DNA from: Bacteroidetes bacterium HGW-Bacteroidetes-1
GTDB lineage: Bacteria > Bacteroidota > Bacteroidia > Bacteroidales > F082
Assembly (NCBI GenBank): GCA_002842755.1
Contig: PHDU01000029.1
Location: 1-40,509 of the forward strand
Direction: 5' to 3'
Length of the DNA: 40,509 nt
Part shown: in pieces, positions 33,601-40,509 of the stretch
How positions within the stretch are numbered: position 1 is the first letter of the stretch
Layout: each line of letters starts with the position of its first letter
The notes under the pieces: model-generated
The model's database searches: none
What the model saw: the letters and a program-made list of their open reading frames with translations, nothing else
Told to the model about the DNA's origin: nothing
Made by a program: the position numbers and the translations under genes

Positions 33601-33951
33601 TACACGTATGATGCACCAGAACTTTTTGGTCAGAAAACCCGCAAGATAGCAGAAAACTTACGCGACATTGACTTCACCATGAATGGTACTGACGCAAAAG
33701 CCAGTTTTGAAGAAGTCCCACCAGAGCAGGTCTCAATCAGTTACCGTATGTGGGCCGTGCTGGCCGGAACCTGGTCATCAACAAGCCAGCCAACGCAAAC
33801 CATGAAAATGAATTACGATATCGTAAAAGAAGAATTGCCAACATTGATTGAGCAACTGAAAAAAATAGATGAGGAATTAAAAACCATCGAAACTACGCTG
33901 GACGAAATTAAAGCGCCATATACACCAGGGCGTGTTCCTCAGATGAAATAA
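30673..33951 (+). CDS. Secreted Asp-box (VPS10/sortilin-like) beta-propeller protein
   Basis: 1092 residues (or 1091 from the ATG at 30676). Signal peptide MMKKIAYMFLSMFFMLSVSN, cleaved near TFAQ. Residues about 45-750 carry repeated Asp-box motifs S/T-x-D-x-G-x-x-W: SEDGGKSWKN, TNDGGKTWNK, TTDAGKNWQK, TLDGGKTWKD, SDDRGNTWQV, TEDDGQNWRK, SSDKGKTWTS, SVDGGKIWTK. This predicts a large multi-bladed propeller of the VPS10/BNR type, often annotated as glycosyl hydrolase without proof. A C-terminal part includes a FlgD-like sandwich (IFTIRDDQGNIVRKLF; GLNRINWRLRY, about 835-915) and a helical end with coiled-coil character (ELPTLIEQLKKIDEELKTIE). No T9SS tail seen, so likely periplasmic or secreted by another route. 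Own terminator follows. Confidence 0.9.
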   Translation: MMKKIAYMFLSMFFMLSVSNLTFAQKNKKEKDLSDTLKSEVVNGLKWRSIGPAFTSGRISAIAVNPENSSEYYVGAASGHIWKTVNNGTTFTPIFDNYGSYSIGALAIDPGNNNVVWAGTGENTHQRALGYGNGVFKSEDGGKSWKNMGLKESRQIGKILIDPRNADVVYVAAEGSVWGPGGERGLYKTNDGGKTWNKVLEISENTGVNHMTMDPRNPDVIYATSEQRRRHFFTKIGGGPESAVYKTTDAGKNWQKLTSGLPSGHLGGMSIEVSPANPDYVYLIAEASDDKGGFFRSTNRGASWSKMNSYTSSGQYFNFIVCDPVDPDKVYSLEVVSKVTLDGGKTWKDVGLNNRHVDDHCMWIDPKDTRHYTIGGDGGLYETFDDGANYIFKSNLPVTQFYRVNVDNTAPFYWVYGGTQDNNSLGGPSRNTNRAGVSSDEWIVTLGGDGFWQAIEEDNPNIVYSAYQYGNIFRYDKPSGERLKIKPEPRKGELHYRWNWDSPFILSKHNKTRLYMGANKVFKSDDRGNTWQVISEDITRNEDRNQFKVMGKYWPSNAVAKDLSTSQWGTIVALAESPLKEGLIYAGTDDGLIQITEDDGQNWRKASGFPDVPDYAYVSDIFPSRFDENIVFATFNNLKNDDFKAYVLKSSDKGKTWTSIASNLPKETVHTIAQDFIQPDLLFLGTEFSFYFSVDGGKIWTKLSADLPDIPVRDIAIQEREHDLVIATFGRGFYIIDNYDPLRHIDAQKLQKEEAILFPVKDAWMFIEQGGRYGTGSMYYTASNPEFGATFTYYLKEIPKTKKQERLKKEKDLFEKSEPIPQPGREELRLEEDEIAPYLIFTIRDDQGNIVRKLFQEPKTGLNRINWRLRYDSPSARDNDKASFKPTTNNNDGLLVLPGKYTVEMDMDHNGIIKNLASPVSVEAVVLNNTVLPAIDRSAMVAFYKEASELRRIVDGTQRFANDLKKRNENIRQLLQYTYDAPELFGQKTRKIAENLRDIDFTMNGTDAKASFEEVPPEQVSISYRMWAVLAGTWSSTSQPTQTMKMNYDIVKEELPTLIEQLKKIDEELKTIETTLDEIKAPYTPGRVPQMK

Positions 33952-33973
33952 GCTTTTATGACGATTATCTTTC

Positions 33974-34003
33974 AAACGGCAGACTTGTGATCTGCCGTTT
34001 TTA
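33974..34003 (+). terminator. Rho-independent terminator after the Asp-box gene
   Basis: AAACGGCAGA (33974-33983) pairs exactly with TCTGCCGTTT (33991-34000), loop CTTGTGA, then a T-run. Confidence 0.92.
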
Positions 34004-34227
34004 TTTGCCCTATCCCCTGTTTGCAACCAATGTAACTTTGTATCAATATCATTCAATTTTAATACTGATTCCTGCTATTGCATATATCTTGCTGTATATT
34101 AATAGCTTATAAATGTAATCGTTGAAAGACCCATATACTGAAGAAAGTATTTTGAGTTGTTGTTATCATCTGACAAAATGATTTAGATTTCTTTTCGTTT
34201 ATACTTACGACAAAAAAAAAATTAAGA

Positions 34228-34260
34228 TTGCAAAGATATGAAACAAGATATGTATATTTG
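34228..34260 (+). promoter_or_regulatory. Promoter of mdh
   Basis: TTG at 34228-34230, 22-nt spacer, TATATTTG at 34253-34260. Confidence 0.5.
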
Positions 34261-34388
34261 TACATGAGTTCAAGCGCTTTAAATTGTAGAAGTATAACCA
34301 GTCTGAAGCATAAATAATTAGGTTTTTTCAGTGGATAAAGCTTAGGATCTAAAATAATTAATTGTTTAATAAAACCAAATATTTTACT

Positions 34389-35327
34389 ATGGAAAGAATC
34401 ACAGTTATCGGAGCAGGAAATGTAGGAGCTACCTGCGCTAATGTTATTGCTCACAAAAATTTATGCAAAGAAGTTGTTTTGGTTGACATCAAGGAAGGTA
34501 CAGCAGAAGGAAAAGCACTTGATATTTGGCAAACCGCACCGATCAATCATTTTAACACACGTGTTATCGGGTCAACCAACGACTATCTTAAAACCAAAGG
34601 CTCTGGCGTAGTGGTTATTACTTCAGGATTACCACGTAAACCTGGTATGTCGCGCGATGACTTGATAAAAACCAATGCCAACATCGTGAAAGAAGTTACT
34701 GAGAAAGTGGTAAAATATTCACCGGATGCAATTATCATCGTTGTTTCCAATCCTCTTGATGTAATGACCTATGCTGCCTATCTCGCCAGCAACAAACCAT
34801 CCAGAAAAGTATTTGGAATGGCTGGCACACTTGATACTGCACGATACAGGGCTTTCATTTCAGACGCCCTTAATGTATCTCCTTCCGATGTGCACGCGCT
34901 GCTGATGGGTGGGCATGGTGACACCATGGTACCTCTCCCGCGTTATACATCAATCAGTGGTATTCCCGTAACAGAACTACTTGGTAAAGAAGAACTTGAT
35001 AAAATTGTAGAACGTACAAAAAAAGGAGGCGGTGAACTCGTTAACCTGATGGGAACTTCCGCATGGTATGCTCCGGGAGCTGCAGCTGCACAAATGGTTG
35101 AAGCGATCGTGGACGATCAAAACAGAATCTTCCCTGTTTGTACTTTATTGCAGGGCGAGTATGGACTGAAAGATGTTTATCTTGGTGTTCCGGTCAAACT
35201 TGGTCGTCGTGGAATTGAAGAAATCATTGAAGTTGATCTGAATAAAGAAGAAAAGAAACTCCTTCACGATTCTTCAGAATCCGTAAAAGGAGTGATGAAA
35301 TTACTTGATGATATGAAGTTATTCTAA
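34389..35327 (+). CDS. mdh: Malate dehydrogenase
   Basis: 312 residues from the ATG at 34389 (MERITVIGAGNVGATCANVI); an upstream in-frame TTG at 34362 is not needed. NAD-dependent malate/oxaloacetate interconversion in the TCA cycle, LDH-like MDH type. Visible: Rossmann loop GAGNVGA at 8-14, NAD-selecting Asp33, substrate loop GLPRKPGMSRDDL with Arg83 and Arg89 (Arg at the discriminating position favours malate over lactate), Arg153, and catalytic His176 in GGHGDTMVPL. Own promoter and terminator, so monocistronic. Confidence 0.97.
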   Translation: MERITVIGAGNVGATCANVIAHKNLCKEVVLVDIKEGTAEGKALDIWQTAPINHFNTRVIGSTNDYLKTKGSGVVVITSGLPRKPGMSRDDLIKTNANIVKEVTEKVVKYSPDAIIIVVSNPLDVMTYAAYLASNKPSRKVFGMAGTLDTARYRAFISDALNVSPSDVHALLMGGHGDTMVPLPRYTSISGIPVTELLGKEELDKIVERTKKGGGELVNLMGTSAWYAPGAAAAQMVEAIVDDQNRIFPVCTLLQGEYGLKDVYLGVPVKLGRRGIEEIIEVDLNKEEKKLLHDSSESVKGVMKLLDDMKLF

Positions 35328-35336
35328 AAAAAACTT

Positions 35337-35366
35337 AAAAAGCTGCCCAAAGGGTGGCTTTTTTTA
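35337..35366 (+). terminator. Rho-independent terminator of mdh
   Basis: AAAAAGCTGCCC (35337-35348) pairs with GGGTGGCTTTTT (35352-35363) over 12 bp including two wobbles, loop AAA, T-tail. Confidence 0.9.
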
Positions 35367-35397
35367 TTCTTTCTGTTTTTAAGACAATCTCAAATAC

Positions 35398-35405
35398 TAA
35401 ATTTG
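35398..35405 (+). promoter_or_regulatory. Putative -7 box for the sirtuin gene
   Basis: TAAATTTG (TAnnTTTG), 66 nt before the ATG at 35471. No -33 element seen. Confidence 0.35.
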
Positions 35406-35470
35406 TTTTTGATTTAAAACGTCAATATGTTTTGTGTTATTATGTTACAAATGATTGAAGTAACAAATAA

Positions 35471-36166
35471 ATGAAAAAAATTGTAGTACTAACCGGAGCA
35501 GGAATTAGCGCAGAAAGCGGTATCAAGACCTTCAGAGATGATGATGGGCTTTGGCGCACCCATCGTTTTGAGGAGCTTGCAACACCTCAGGCATGGAACA
35601 ACAATCCTCGGCTTGTCCTCGATTTTTACAATGAACGAAGAAAACAATTGTTTAAATGCGAACCCAATGAAGGACACAGAGCGCTTGTTAGGCTTGAGCA
35701 ATATTTTCATGTTGACATCATTACTCAAAATGTCGACGATCTGCACGAAAGAGCCGGATCAACCAATGTCCTCCACCTGCATGGTGAATTGAGAAAAGCA
35801 AGAAGCACGACCGATCCACAATTAATCTATACACTCAGCCATTGGGATTTAAAACTTGGCGATAGGTGTGAAAAAGGTTCTCAATTGCGTCCTCACATTG
35901 TATGGTTTGGGGAAGCTGTTCCCAATATTGCGAAGGCAATCCAGATTACAAAAAAAGCAGATTTGCTCATTGTAATAGGAACCTCATTACAGGTATATCC
36001 TGCTGCAAGCCTGCTCGATTACACCTCATCCTCAATTCCTGTTTATCTGATAGACCCTAAAGCCAATGCTCCATCTCATTTAAGAAACATTATTACAATT
36101 CACGAAAATGCGACAACAGGAGTATCAAAAATCGTTCAGGAAATAATACAAAGCACCCAGCAATAA
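35471..36166 (+). CDS. cobB: NAD-dependent protein deacylase (sirtuin), zinc-cysteine-less
   Basis: 231 residues. Removes acyl groups from lysines using NAD. Visible: NAD loop LTGAGISAESGIKTFR at 7-22, TQNVDDLHERAG near 85-96, catalytic His104 in LHLHGE, and VIGTSLQVYPAAS near 178-190. Y53 and R56 in FYNERR sit at the Tyr-x-x-Arg pair that in E. coli CobB and SIRT5 reads negatively charged acyl groups, so desuccinylase/demalonylase activity is likely. The two CxxC zinc pairs are missing: between HGEL and LRPHIVWFGE there is only one Cys. The family loop is therefore stabilised another way. The FKBP lipoprotein starts 18 bp downstream. Confidence 0.9.
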   Translation: MKKIVVLTGAGISAESGIKTFRDDDGLWRTHRFEELATPQAWNNNPRLVLDFYNERRKQLFKCEPNEGHRALVRLEQYFHVDIITQNVDDLHERAGSTNVLHLHGELRKARSTTDPQLIYTLSHWDLKLGDRCEKGSQLRPHIVWFGEAVPNIAKAIQITKKADLLIVIGTSLQVYPAASLLDYTSSSIPVYLIDPKANAPSHLRNIITIHENATTGVSKIVQEIIQSTQQ

Positions 36167-36184
36167 TCAATTATTCATTTTAAT

Positions 36185-36646
36185 ATGCGCAATTTCAAAA
36201 ATATTTCTTTGGCATTTCTAATTCTTTTAAGTATGCTCTCCGGCTGCAAAAAAGATGAAACCTCTGATCAGCTCAATATTGACATAAAGAAAATTGAAGA
36301 CTATCTTTTTGATCACAGCTTAGACGCCCAAAAACACGAAAGCGGATTATATTACATCATCCTTCAACCCGGCGGTAATGATAAACCCACTAAAAATTCT
36401 TCAATTACCGTTAGCTATAAAGGTACCTTGCTCAATGGAGAAGTATTCAATGAAAATGAATTTTTTACATCCTATCTTTCTTATCTGATAGAAGGGTGGC
36501 GACTGGGGATTCCCATGATTGGTTCAGGAGGCAAAATTAAATTATTTATTCCTTCAACACTTGGATATGGAAATAAAGTATCCGCTTCTATTCCAGCTAA
36601 CTCTGTGCTTATATTTGACATAACCCTGCATTATTTCTCTGATTAG
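36185..36646 (+). CDS. FKBP-type peptidyl-prolyl isomerase lipoprotein
   Basis: 153 residues. Lipoprotein signal MRNFKNISLAFLILLSMLSG then Cys21 (lipobox L-S-G-C), followed by charged KKDETSDQ. The FKBP domain (about 50-152) shows SSITVSYKGTLLNGEVFNEN (V.VHYTG.L.dG..FDs type), IEGWRLGIPMIGSGGKIKLF (V I.GW..Gl..M..G) and IPSTLGYGNKVSASIPANSV then LIFDITL (P..laYG......IP.n..L.FdveL). Some active-site aromatic residues differ (NENEFFTSY instead of FDSS...P), so activity may be reduced. Likely folds periplasmic or outer-membrane proteins. Co-transcribed with the sirtuin gene by spacing. Confidence 0.88.
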   Translation: MRNFKNISLAFLILLSMLSGCKKDETSDQLNIDIKKIEDYLFDHSLDAQKHESGLYYIILQPGGNDKPTKNSSITVSYKGTLLNGEVFNENEFFTSYLSYLIEGWRLGIPMIGSGGKIKLFIPSTLGYGNKVSASIPANSVLIFDITLHYFSD

Positions 36647-36729
36647 ATGACATAAGGAACGGGGTGTTTTTTGCTTGCATTCATTTTCAATATTCCTTAC
36701 CTTGCAAGCGTATCCAAAAATCACAAATC

Positions 36730-37182
36730 ATGCCACCGGAAATCCTTTTTATGCTTGAAAAAGCGCGAAAATATTGCGATTATCAGGAAAGATGCCTTCA
36801 GGAAGTAAAAAACAAATTGAAAAGCTGGATGGCTGTGCCTGAGGTAATTGATAAAGTTATCTCTCAGCTCGAAAAAGAGAATTATATTGACGAAGATCGC
36901 TATGTGCGTTCATTTGCATTGGGGAAACTCAGAAACAATAAATGGGGCAGAACAAAAATTCTTCAGGCTTTGCGCAGTAAAAAAATTCCTGAACTGATTA
37001 TTCAAATAGGACTTCAGGAAATTGATGATGAAGATTATGTCCGAACGCTTAAAGCAGTTTTATCATCAAAAAAGTTGAATGAAAAAGATCCCTACAAAAG
37101 GAAGGCAAAACTGGCCCAATATGCCATTCAGAAAGGATTTCAGCCACCGCTCGTTTGGCAAATAATTAACGAAACCGAATAA
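36730..37182 (+). CDS. recX: RecX-family regulatory protein
   Basis: 150 residues from the ATG at 36730. MLEKARKYCDYQERCLQEVK is the RecX start (ALxxAxxYCxxRexs..El); a GTG at 36664 would add 22 unrelated residues. Helical repeats: VPEVIDKVISQLEKENYIDE, DRYVRSFALGKLRNNKWGRT (the RYaxxfvr.k....wG..ri motif), KILQALRSKKIPELII and the C-terminal PLVWQIINE. Known: RecX binds and limits RecA filaments. recA is not in the window. Flanked by short gaps on both sides, same direction as neighbours. Confidence 0.9.
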   Translation: MPPEILFMLEKARKYCDYQERCLQEVKNKLKSWMAVPEVIDKVISQLEKENYIDEDRYVRSFALGKLRNNKWGRTKILQALRSKKIPELIIQIGLQEIDDEDYVRTLKAVLSSKKLNEKDPYKRKAKLAQYAIQKGFQPPLVWQIINETE

Positions 37183-37315
37183 AGCATTTTGCAGAGACAG
37201 TATTTTATGGTATTTTCGCAAGCGTTGAAACAATTTCCTGCCGGCAATTAAAAATGACAGTGAAACAATCCAATAATAAAAAAAGATAGCATTCATTATT
37301 GCATGTAAATAACTT

Positions 37316-38414
37316 ATGATCAACAGCGAACAATTCAAGGATTTGGGTAAGAGGCTTGAAGCTTTGAGGAGGCATCTTTGACGTCGATAAAAAATTAGTC
37401 GAAATAGAAGAGGAAGAAGAGCGCACATTGGCTCCTGACTTTTGGGATGACCCAAAAAAAGCTGAACAACAGTTGAAAATTATCAACGAAAAAAAGCACT
37501 GGACCGATAATTTCACCAAAGCAGATCATCTTTACGAAGAGCTAAGTATGGCACGCGATTTTTTTGAATCGGGCGATGCTGATGCAGCCGATATTGACAG
37601 TGCGCATTCACGCTGCCTTAAGCAGATTGAGGAGCTTGAATTTATGAATATGCTCAGCAGTGAAGAAGACAAACTACCCGCCATATTGAACATCAATGCT
37701 GGTGCTGGAGGAACGGAAAGTCAGGACTGGGCCGAGATGCTCATGCGTATGTATCTGATGTGGAGCGAAGACAATGGATACAAGGTAAAGCAACTCGACA
37801 TACAGGAAGGGGAAGTTGCAGGTATTAAAAGCGTTTCTTTAGAAGTTGAGGGAGAATATGCTTTTGGCTATTTAAAAGGTGAAAACGGCGTTCATCGTCT
37901 CGTAAGACTTTCTCCGTTTGATTCGGCCAACCGCAGGCATACTAGTTTTGCTTCCGTTTATGTTTATCCTGTGGTTGATGACAATATCGATATTGTTGTA
38001 AGTCCTGCAGATATTTCGTGGGACACTTTCCGATCGAGCGGCCCCGGTGGTCAGAATGTGAATAAAGTTGAAACCGCTGTCAGGCTGCGTCATGCCCCAA
38101 CAGGCATTGTTATCGAATGCCAGGAAACACGTTCTCAAGGTCAAAACCGTGAAAAAGCCATGCAAATGCTTCGTTCACAACTGTATGAAATGGAGATGCG
38201 TAAAAAACAGGATGCTATTGACAAGATTGAGGGAAGCAAAAAGAAAATCGAATGGGGTTCACAAATACGCTCTTACGTTTTACATCCCTATAAACTAATC
38301 AAAGATAACCGAACAGGTTTTGAAACTTCAAATGTTCAGGCTGTTTTGGACGGAAATCTGAATGATTTTTTAAAGGCATTCTTAATGGAATTTGGGCGTG
38401 TTGAAACGCCTTAA
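37316..38414 (+). CDS. prfB: Peptide chain release factor 2 (RF2), programmed +1 frameshift
   Basis: Translated as join(37316..37378, 37380..38414): 365 residues, normal RF2 length. The first frame gives [20 protein letters not shown] plus Leu and stops at UGA (37379-37381); skipping T37379 resumes at GAC ([20 protein letters not shown]). The slip site is CTT TGA C preceded by AGGAGG, a Shine-Dalgarno-like stimulator, exactly the autoregulatory design of prfB: low RF2 lets the ribosome shift and make more RF2. Decoding tripeptide SPF in [17 protein letters not shown] hydrolysis motif in [14 protein letters not shown]. Recognises UGA and UAA. Downstream arsC-like gene starts 10 bp after the stop. 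Confidence 0.98.
37364..37382 (+). promoter_or_regulatory. prfB recoding site
   Basis: AGGAGG (37367-37372), then CAT, slippery CTT (37376-37378), TGA (37379-37381) and C (37382). The spacing matches the E. coli element (AGGGGGTATCTTTGAC). Confidence 0.96.
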
Positions 38415-38424
38415 AACTGCCGAT

Positions 38425-38784
38425 ATGATAAAAATTTATCACAATCCCCGCTGTCGAAAATCACGTGCAGGACTAGATTTTCTCAAAACAAACAATTTTG
38501 ATTTTGAGGTTATTGACTATTTCAAAAACACGCTTACCGAAGTCCAAATAAAGCAATTAATCAAGAAAACAGGCCTTGCAGTTGAAGAAATGATTCGCAA
38601 ACAAGAGATAGATTACAAACAAAACTTCAAAGGAAAGACCCTTTCTGATGAACAATGGATTACACAAATTGCAGCAAATCCTAAACTTTTAAAGAGGCCT
38701 ATCGTTGAAATTGAAAAAAGTGCTATTCTTGCTGATCCACCAGAAAATATTTTGCGACTTTTACACCCACACAATTCTAAATAA
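38425..38784 (+). CDS. ArsC/Spx-family thioredoxin-fold protein (arsenate reductase-like)
   Basis: 119 residues from the ATG at 38425. MIKIYHNPRCRKSRAGLDFL matches the ArsC start (HNPxCxKSR), with the reactive cysteine at position 10 and Arg13-Lys-Ser context. PIVEIEKSAILADPPENILR carries the C-terminal ArsC RP-V-v..-..a.l-g.p-e segment, with Arg in LLKRPIVE matching the arsenate-binding arginine. Glutaredoxin-linked arsenate reductase or a general regulator of the YffB type; no arsenic resistance genes nearby, so housekeeping use is possible. Starts 10 bp after prfB; its stop overlaps the next ATG by 1 bp. Confidence 0.88.
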   Translation: MIKIYHNPRCRKSRAGLDFLKTNNFDFEVIDYFKNTLTEVQIKQLIKKTGLAVEEMIRKQEIDYKQNFKGKTLSDEQWITQIAANPKLLKRPIVEIEKSAILADPPENILRLLHPHNSK

Positions 38785-39152
38785 TGATGGAACGACCTTA
38801 CACCAACCTTGCAGTATGGCAAAATACAATTCAATTTGTCAAAATTATTTATGCTGTCACTTCCACTTTTGCACCTGAAGAAAAAGAAGGACTTGCCAGA
38901 AAACTCAGAAATCAGGTGACAGATATACCGGTTTTGTTAGCTTCTGGAATAAGCAATGGCATTCAACCCGGCAGTCAGGATTATATCCTAAAAGCTGCTG
39001 CTGCAATGCAGGAAATTGAAACGCTGCTTCTTGTTTGTGTACAGCTTGGAATTTTACAACAAAAAGAGTTCTCTCAATATGAAGATGATATGTTGAAAAT
39101 AAATCAGGAGCTGCATCATCTTGCTAACCGTATCGAAAAGAAATTTAAATAG
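38784..39152 (+). CDS. Four-helix-bundle protein (23S rRNA intervening-sequence protein family)
   Basis: 122 residues. Fits the S23/IVP four-helix-bundle family: NLAVWQNTIQFVKIIYAVTS (usually L.vWqka..la..vY..t), FAPEEKEGLARKLRNQVTDI (FP..E...L..Qlrra..Si), PVLLASGISN (..nIaEG), DYILKAAAAMQEIETLLLVC (fl.ia.gSl.Ele.ql), and a long C-terminal helix. Despite the family name, most members are free-standing proteins of unknown role. Start overlaps the previous stop (TAATG); another ATG follows directly. fumC begins 30 bp downstream. Confidence 0.85.
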   Translation: MMERPYTNLAVWQNTIQFVKIIYAVTSTFAPEEKEGLARKLRNQVTDIPVLLASGISNGIQPGSQDYILKAAAAMQEIETLLLVCVQLGILQQKEFSQYEDDMLKINQELHHLANRIEKKFK

Positions 39153-39182
39153 TAGTATTCAAAACCAAAAAAAACACAGGTT

Positions 39183-40509
39183 ATGGCTTTCCGCATCGAA
39201 AAAGACACCATGGGACCAGTAGAAGTTCCTTCTGAAAAATACTGGGGTGCACAAACTGAACGTTCCCGCAACAACTTCCGCATTGGACCTGAGGGTTCTA
39301 TGCCAAAGGAAATTATTGAGGCCTTTGCTTATCTGAAAAAAGCTGCCGCCGTCACCAATATGGAACTGGGGGTGCTTTCGAAGGAAAAATGCGACCTCAT
39401 CGCTGATGCTTCCGACGAAATTCTTGCCGGAAAACTCGATGATAACTTCCCGCTCGTTATCTGGCAGACCGGTTCTGGCACCCAAAGCAATATGAACATG
39501 AACGAGGTGATTGCCAACCGTGCGCATGTGATCGCAGGCGGTAGCCTCGACGATGCAAAAAAGGTAATCCATCCCAATGATGATGTGAATAAGTCGCAGT
39601 CGTCCAACGACACTTTCCCTACGGCTATGCACATTGCTGCCTACAAAATGGTTGTGGAAGTCACCCTGCCCGGTGTCGAAAAGTTGCGTAACGCTCTTCA
39701 TGGCAAAGCAGTAGCTTTTAAAGACATCGTGAAAATTGGTCGCACCCACCTGATGGACGCAACTCCTCTCACATTAGGACAGGAGTTTTCTGGCTATGTC
39801 TCGCAGCTCGATCATGGCATCAAAGCCCTGAAAAATACATTGGAACACCTGAGCGAACTGGCACTTGGAGGCACTGCCGTTGGAACAGGCATCAATACCC
39901 CCAACGGATATTCCGAAAAGGTAGCACAAAACATCGCTAAACTTACAGGATTACCTTTTGTAACTGCTCCCAATAAATTTGAAGCCCTCTCGGCCCACGA
40001 TGCCATTGTGGAAACTTCCGGAGCACTCAAGCAATTGGCTGTGAGCCTCATGCACATTGCCAACAACCTTCGTCTGCTGGCTTCCGGGCCACGCTGCGGC
40101 ATTGGAGAAGTGATTCTTCCGGCTAACGAACCAGGATCTTCCATCATGCCCGGAAAGGTGAATCCAACACAAAATGAATCATTATCCATGGTTTGTGCGC
40201 AAGTTATCGGCAACGATGCTGCCATCACCATCGGCGGCATGCAAGGCCATTTCCAGTTGAATGTCTTTAAACCCGTGATGATTTACAATCTTTTGCAGGC
40301 TGCAAGGCTGCTGGGTGATGCCTGTGTTAGTTTCACTGACCATGCGATTGCGGATACCCAAGCCAATGAAGAACGCATCAAACAAAACCTTGAGAATTCG
40401 CTGATGCTGGTGACAGCCCTCAATACACATATCGGATACGACAATGCCGCCAAGATTGCCAAAAAAGCACACAACGAAAACAGCACCTTGCGAAAGGCAG
40501 CACTCGAGC
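39183..40509 (+). CDS. fumC: Class II fumarate hydratase (partial, C-terminus outside window)
   Basis: 442 codons from the ATG at 39183 to the right edge, no stop; about 20-25 residues missing. Hydrates fumarate to malate, the TCA step before mdh. [20 protein letters not shown] and WGAQTERS open the family. Superfamily signature [11 protein letters not shown] at 318-328 holds the mobile catalytic loop serines. Also [37 protein letters not shown] and [20 protein letters not shown] (His as catalytic acid site), typical of FumC over aspartase or ASL by the NxNxNEV...QSSND order. Iron-independent, tetrameric, cytoplasmic. Starts 30 bp after the four-helix-bundle gene, so may share its transcript. 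Confidence 0.95.
   Translation, partial: MAFRIEKDTMGPVEVPSEKYWGAQTERSRNNFRIGPEGSMPKEIIEAFAYLKKAAAVTNMELGVLSKEKCDLIADASDEILAGKLDDNFPLVIWQTGSGTQSNMNMNEVIANRAHVIAGGSLDDAKKVIHPNDDVNKSQSSNDTFPTAMHIAAYKMVVEVTLPGVEKLRNALHGKAVAFKDIVKIGRTHLMDATPLTLGQEFSGYVSQLDHGIKALKNTLEHLSELALGGTAVGTGINTPNGYSEKVAQNIAKLTGLPFVTAPNKFEALSAHDAIVETSGALKQLAVSLMHIANNLRLLASGPRCGIGEVILPANEPGSSIMPGKVNPTQNESLSMVCAQVIGNDAAITIGGMQGHFQLNVFKPVMIYNLLQAARLLGDACVSFTDHAIADTQANEERIKQNLENSLMLVTALNTHIGYDNAAKIAKKAHNENSTLRKAALE

Larger units (their letters stand above)
33952..34388. other. Intergenic region between the Asp-box gene and mdh
   Basis: Contains the terminator at 33974-34003 and the mdh promoter at 34228-34260, leaving a leader of about 120 nt before mdh. 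No gene or clear RNA fold found. Confidence 0.55.

Noticed and set aside
36664-36729. Longer RecX start at GTG 36664
   Set aside because: The added residues are unlike RecX proteins and the ATG at 36730 begins the conserved first helix.
37183-37315. tRNA or small RNA gene before prfB
   Set aside because: No cloverleaf or strong hairpin found in this short AT-rich gap.

Overview
The window reads as a chromosomal segment of a Bacteroidota bacterium, probably Bacteroidales or a close relative. Evidence: secreted proteins with C-terminal type IX secretion (T9SS) sorting domains, the sigma-ABfr style -7 box TAnnTTTG just upstream of many starts, AT-rich intergenic DNA, and typical Bacteroidota gene versions (NagB-like/PIG-L fusion, rbfA next to a LolC/E-type permease). 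No rRNA, tRNA, CRISPR array, phage genes or transposase gene were found.

Layout. 1-6280: two divergent surface/secreted proteins, one cut by the left edge, the other a seven-repeat VCBS/FG-GAP protein with a T9SS tail. 6455-8056: EamA transporter, then rplU-rpmA with a clear promoter and terminator. 8371-10686: NagB-like/PIG-L fusion. 10864-15879: serS, an overlapping lipoprotein, a TPR protein, rsmA and a small P-loop protein, all forward and tightly packed. 15916-20213: reverse-strand block with a DNRLRE/PKD/T9SS protein, a LolC/E permease, a methyltransferase and rbfA, with a repeat-rich gap at 17257-17763. 20881-22020: beta-propeller phytase lipoprotein. 22066-22915: small membrane-protein gene split by a 412-bp element with terminal inverted repeats. 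23123-26998: M20 amidohydrolase, then a tight mtnA / class II aldolase / aldo-keto reductase operon. 26999-27929: second repeat-rich gap. 27930-33951: YgiQ-type radical SAM protein, an overlapping membrane protein and a large Asp-box (VPS10/sortilin-like) secreted protein. 34389-36646: mdh, a zinc-less sirtuin and an FKBP-type lipoprotein. 36730-40509: recX, prfB with its programmed frameshift, an ArsC-family protein, a four-helix-bundle protein and fumC cut by the right edge.

Most genes are housekeeping. The three least ordinary things are: (1) a transposase-less inverted-repeat element at 22316-22727 whose removal restores an exact 145-codon frame and whose core can fold into a 95-nt three-way junction; (2) a dispersed family of hairpin repeats at 17391-17720 and 27243-27765 in which stem sequences vary while a GAA triloop is largely kept, with compensatory changes between copies; (3) the mtnA-aldolase-reductase operon, which fits a salvage route for 5'-deoxyadenosine or methylthioadenosine (DHAP shunt) with its own aldehyde reductase. 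These readings rest on inspection and hand translation; no database search was run.
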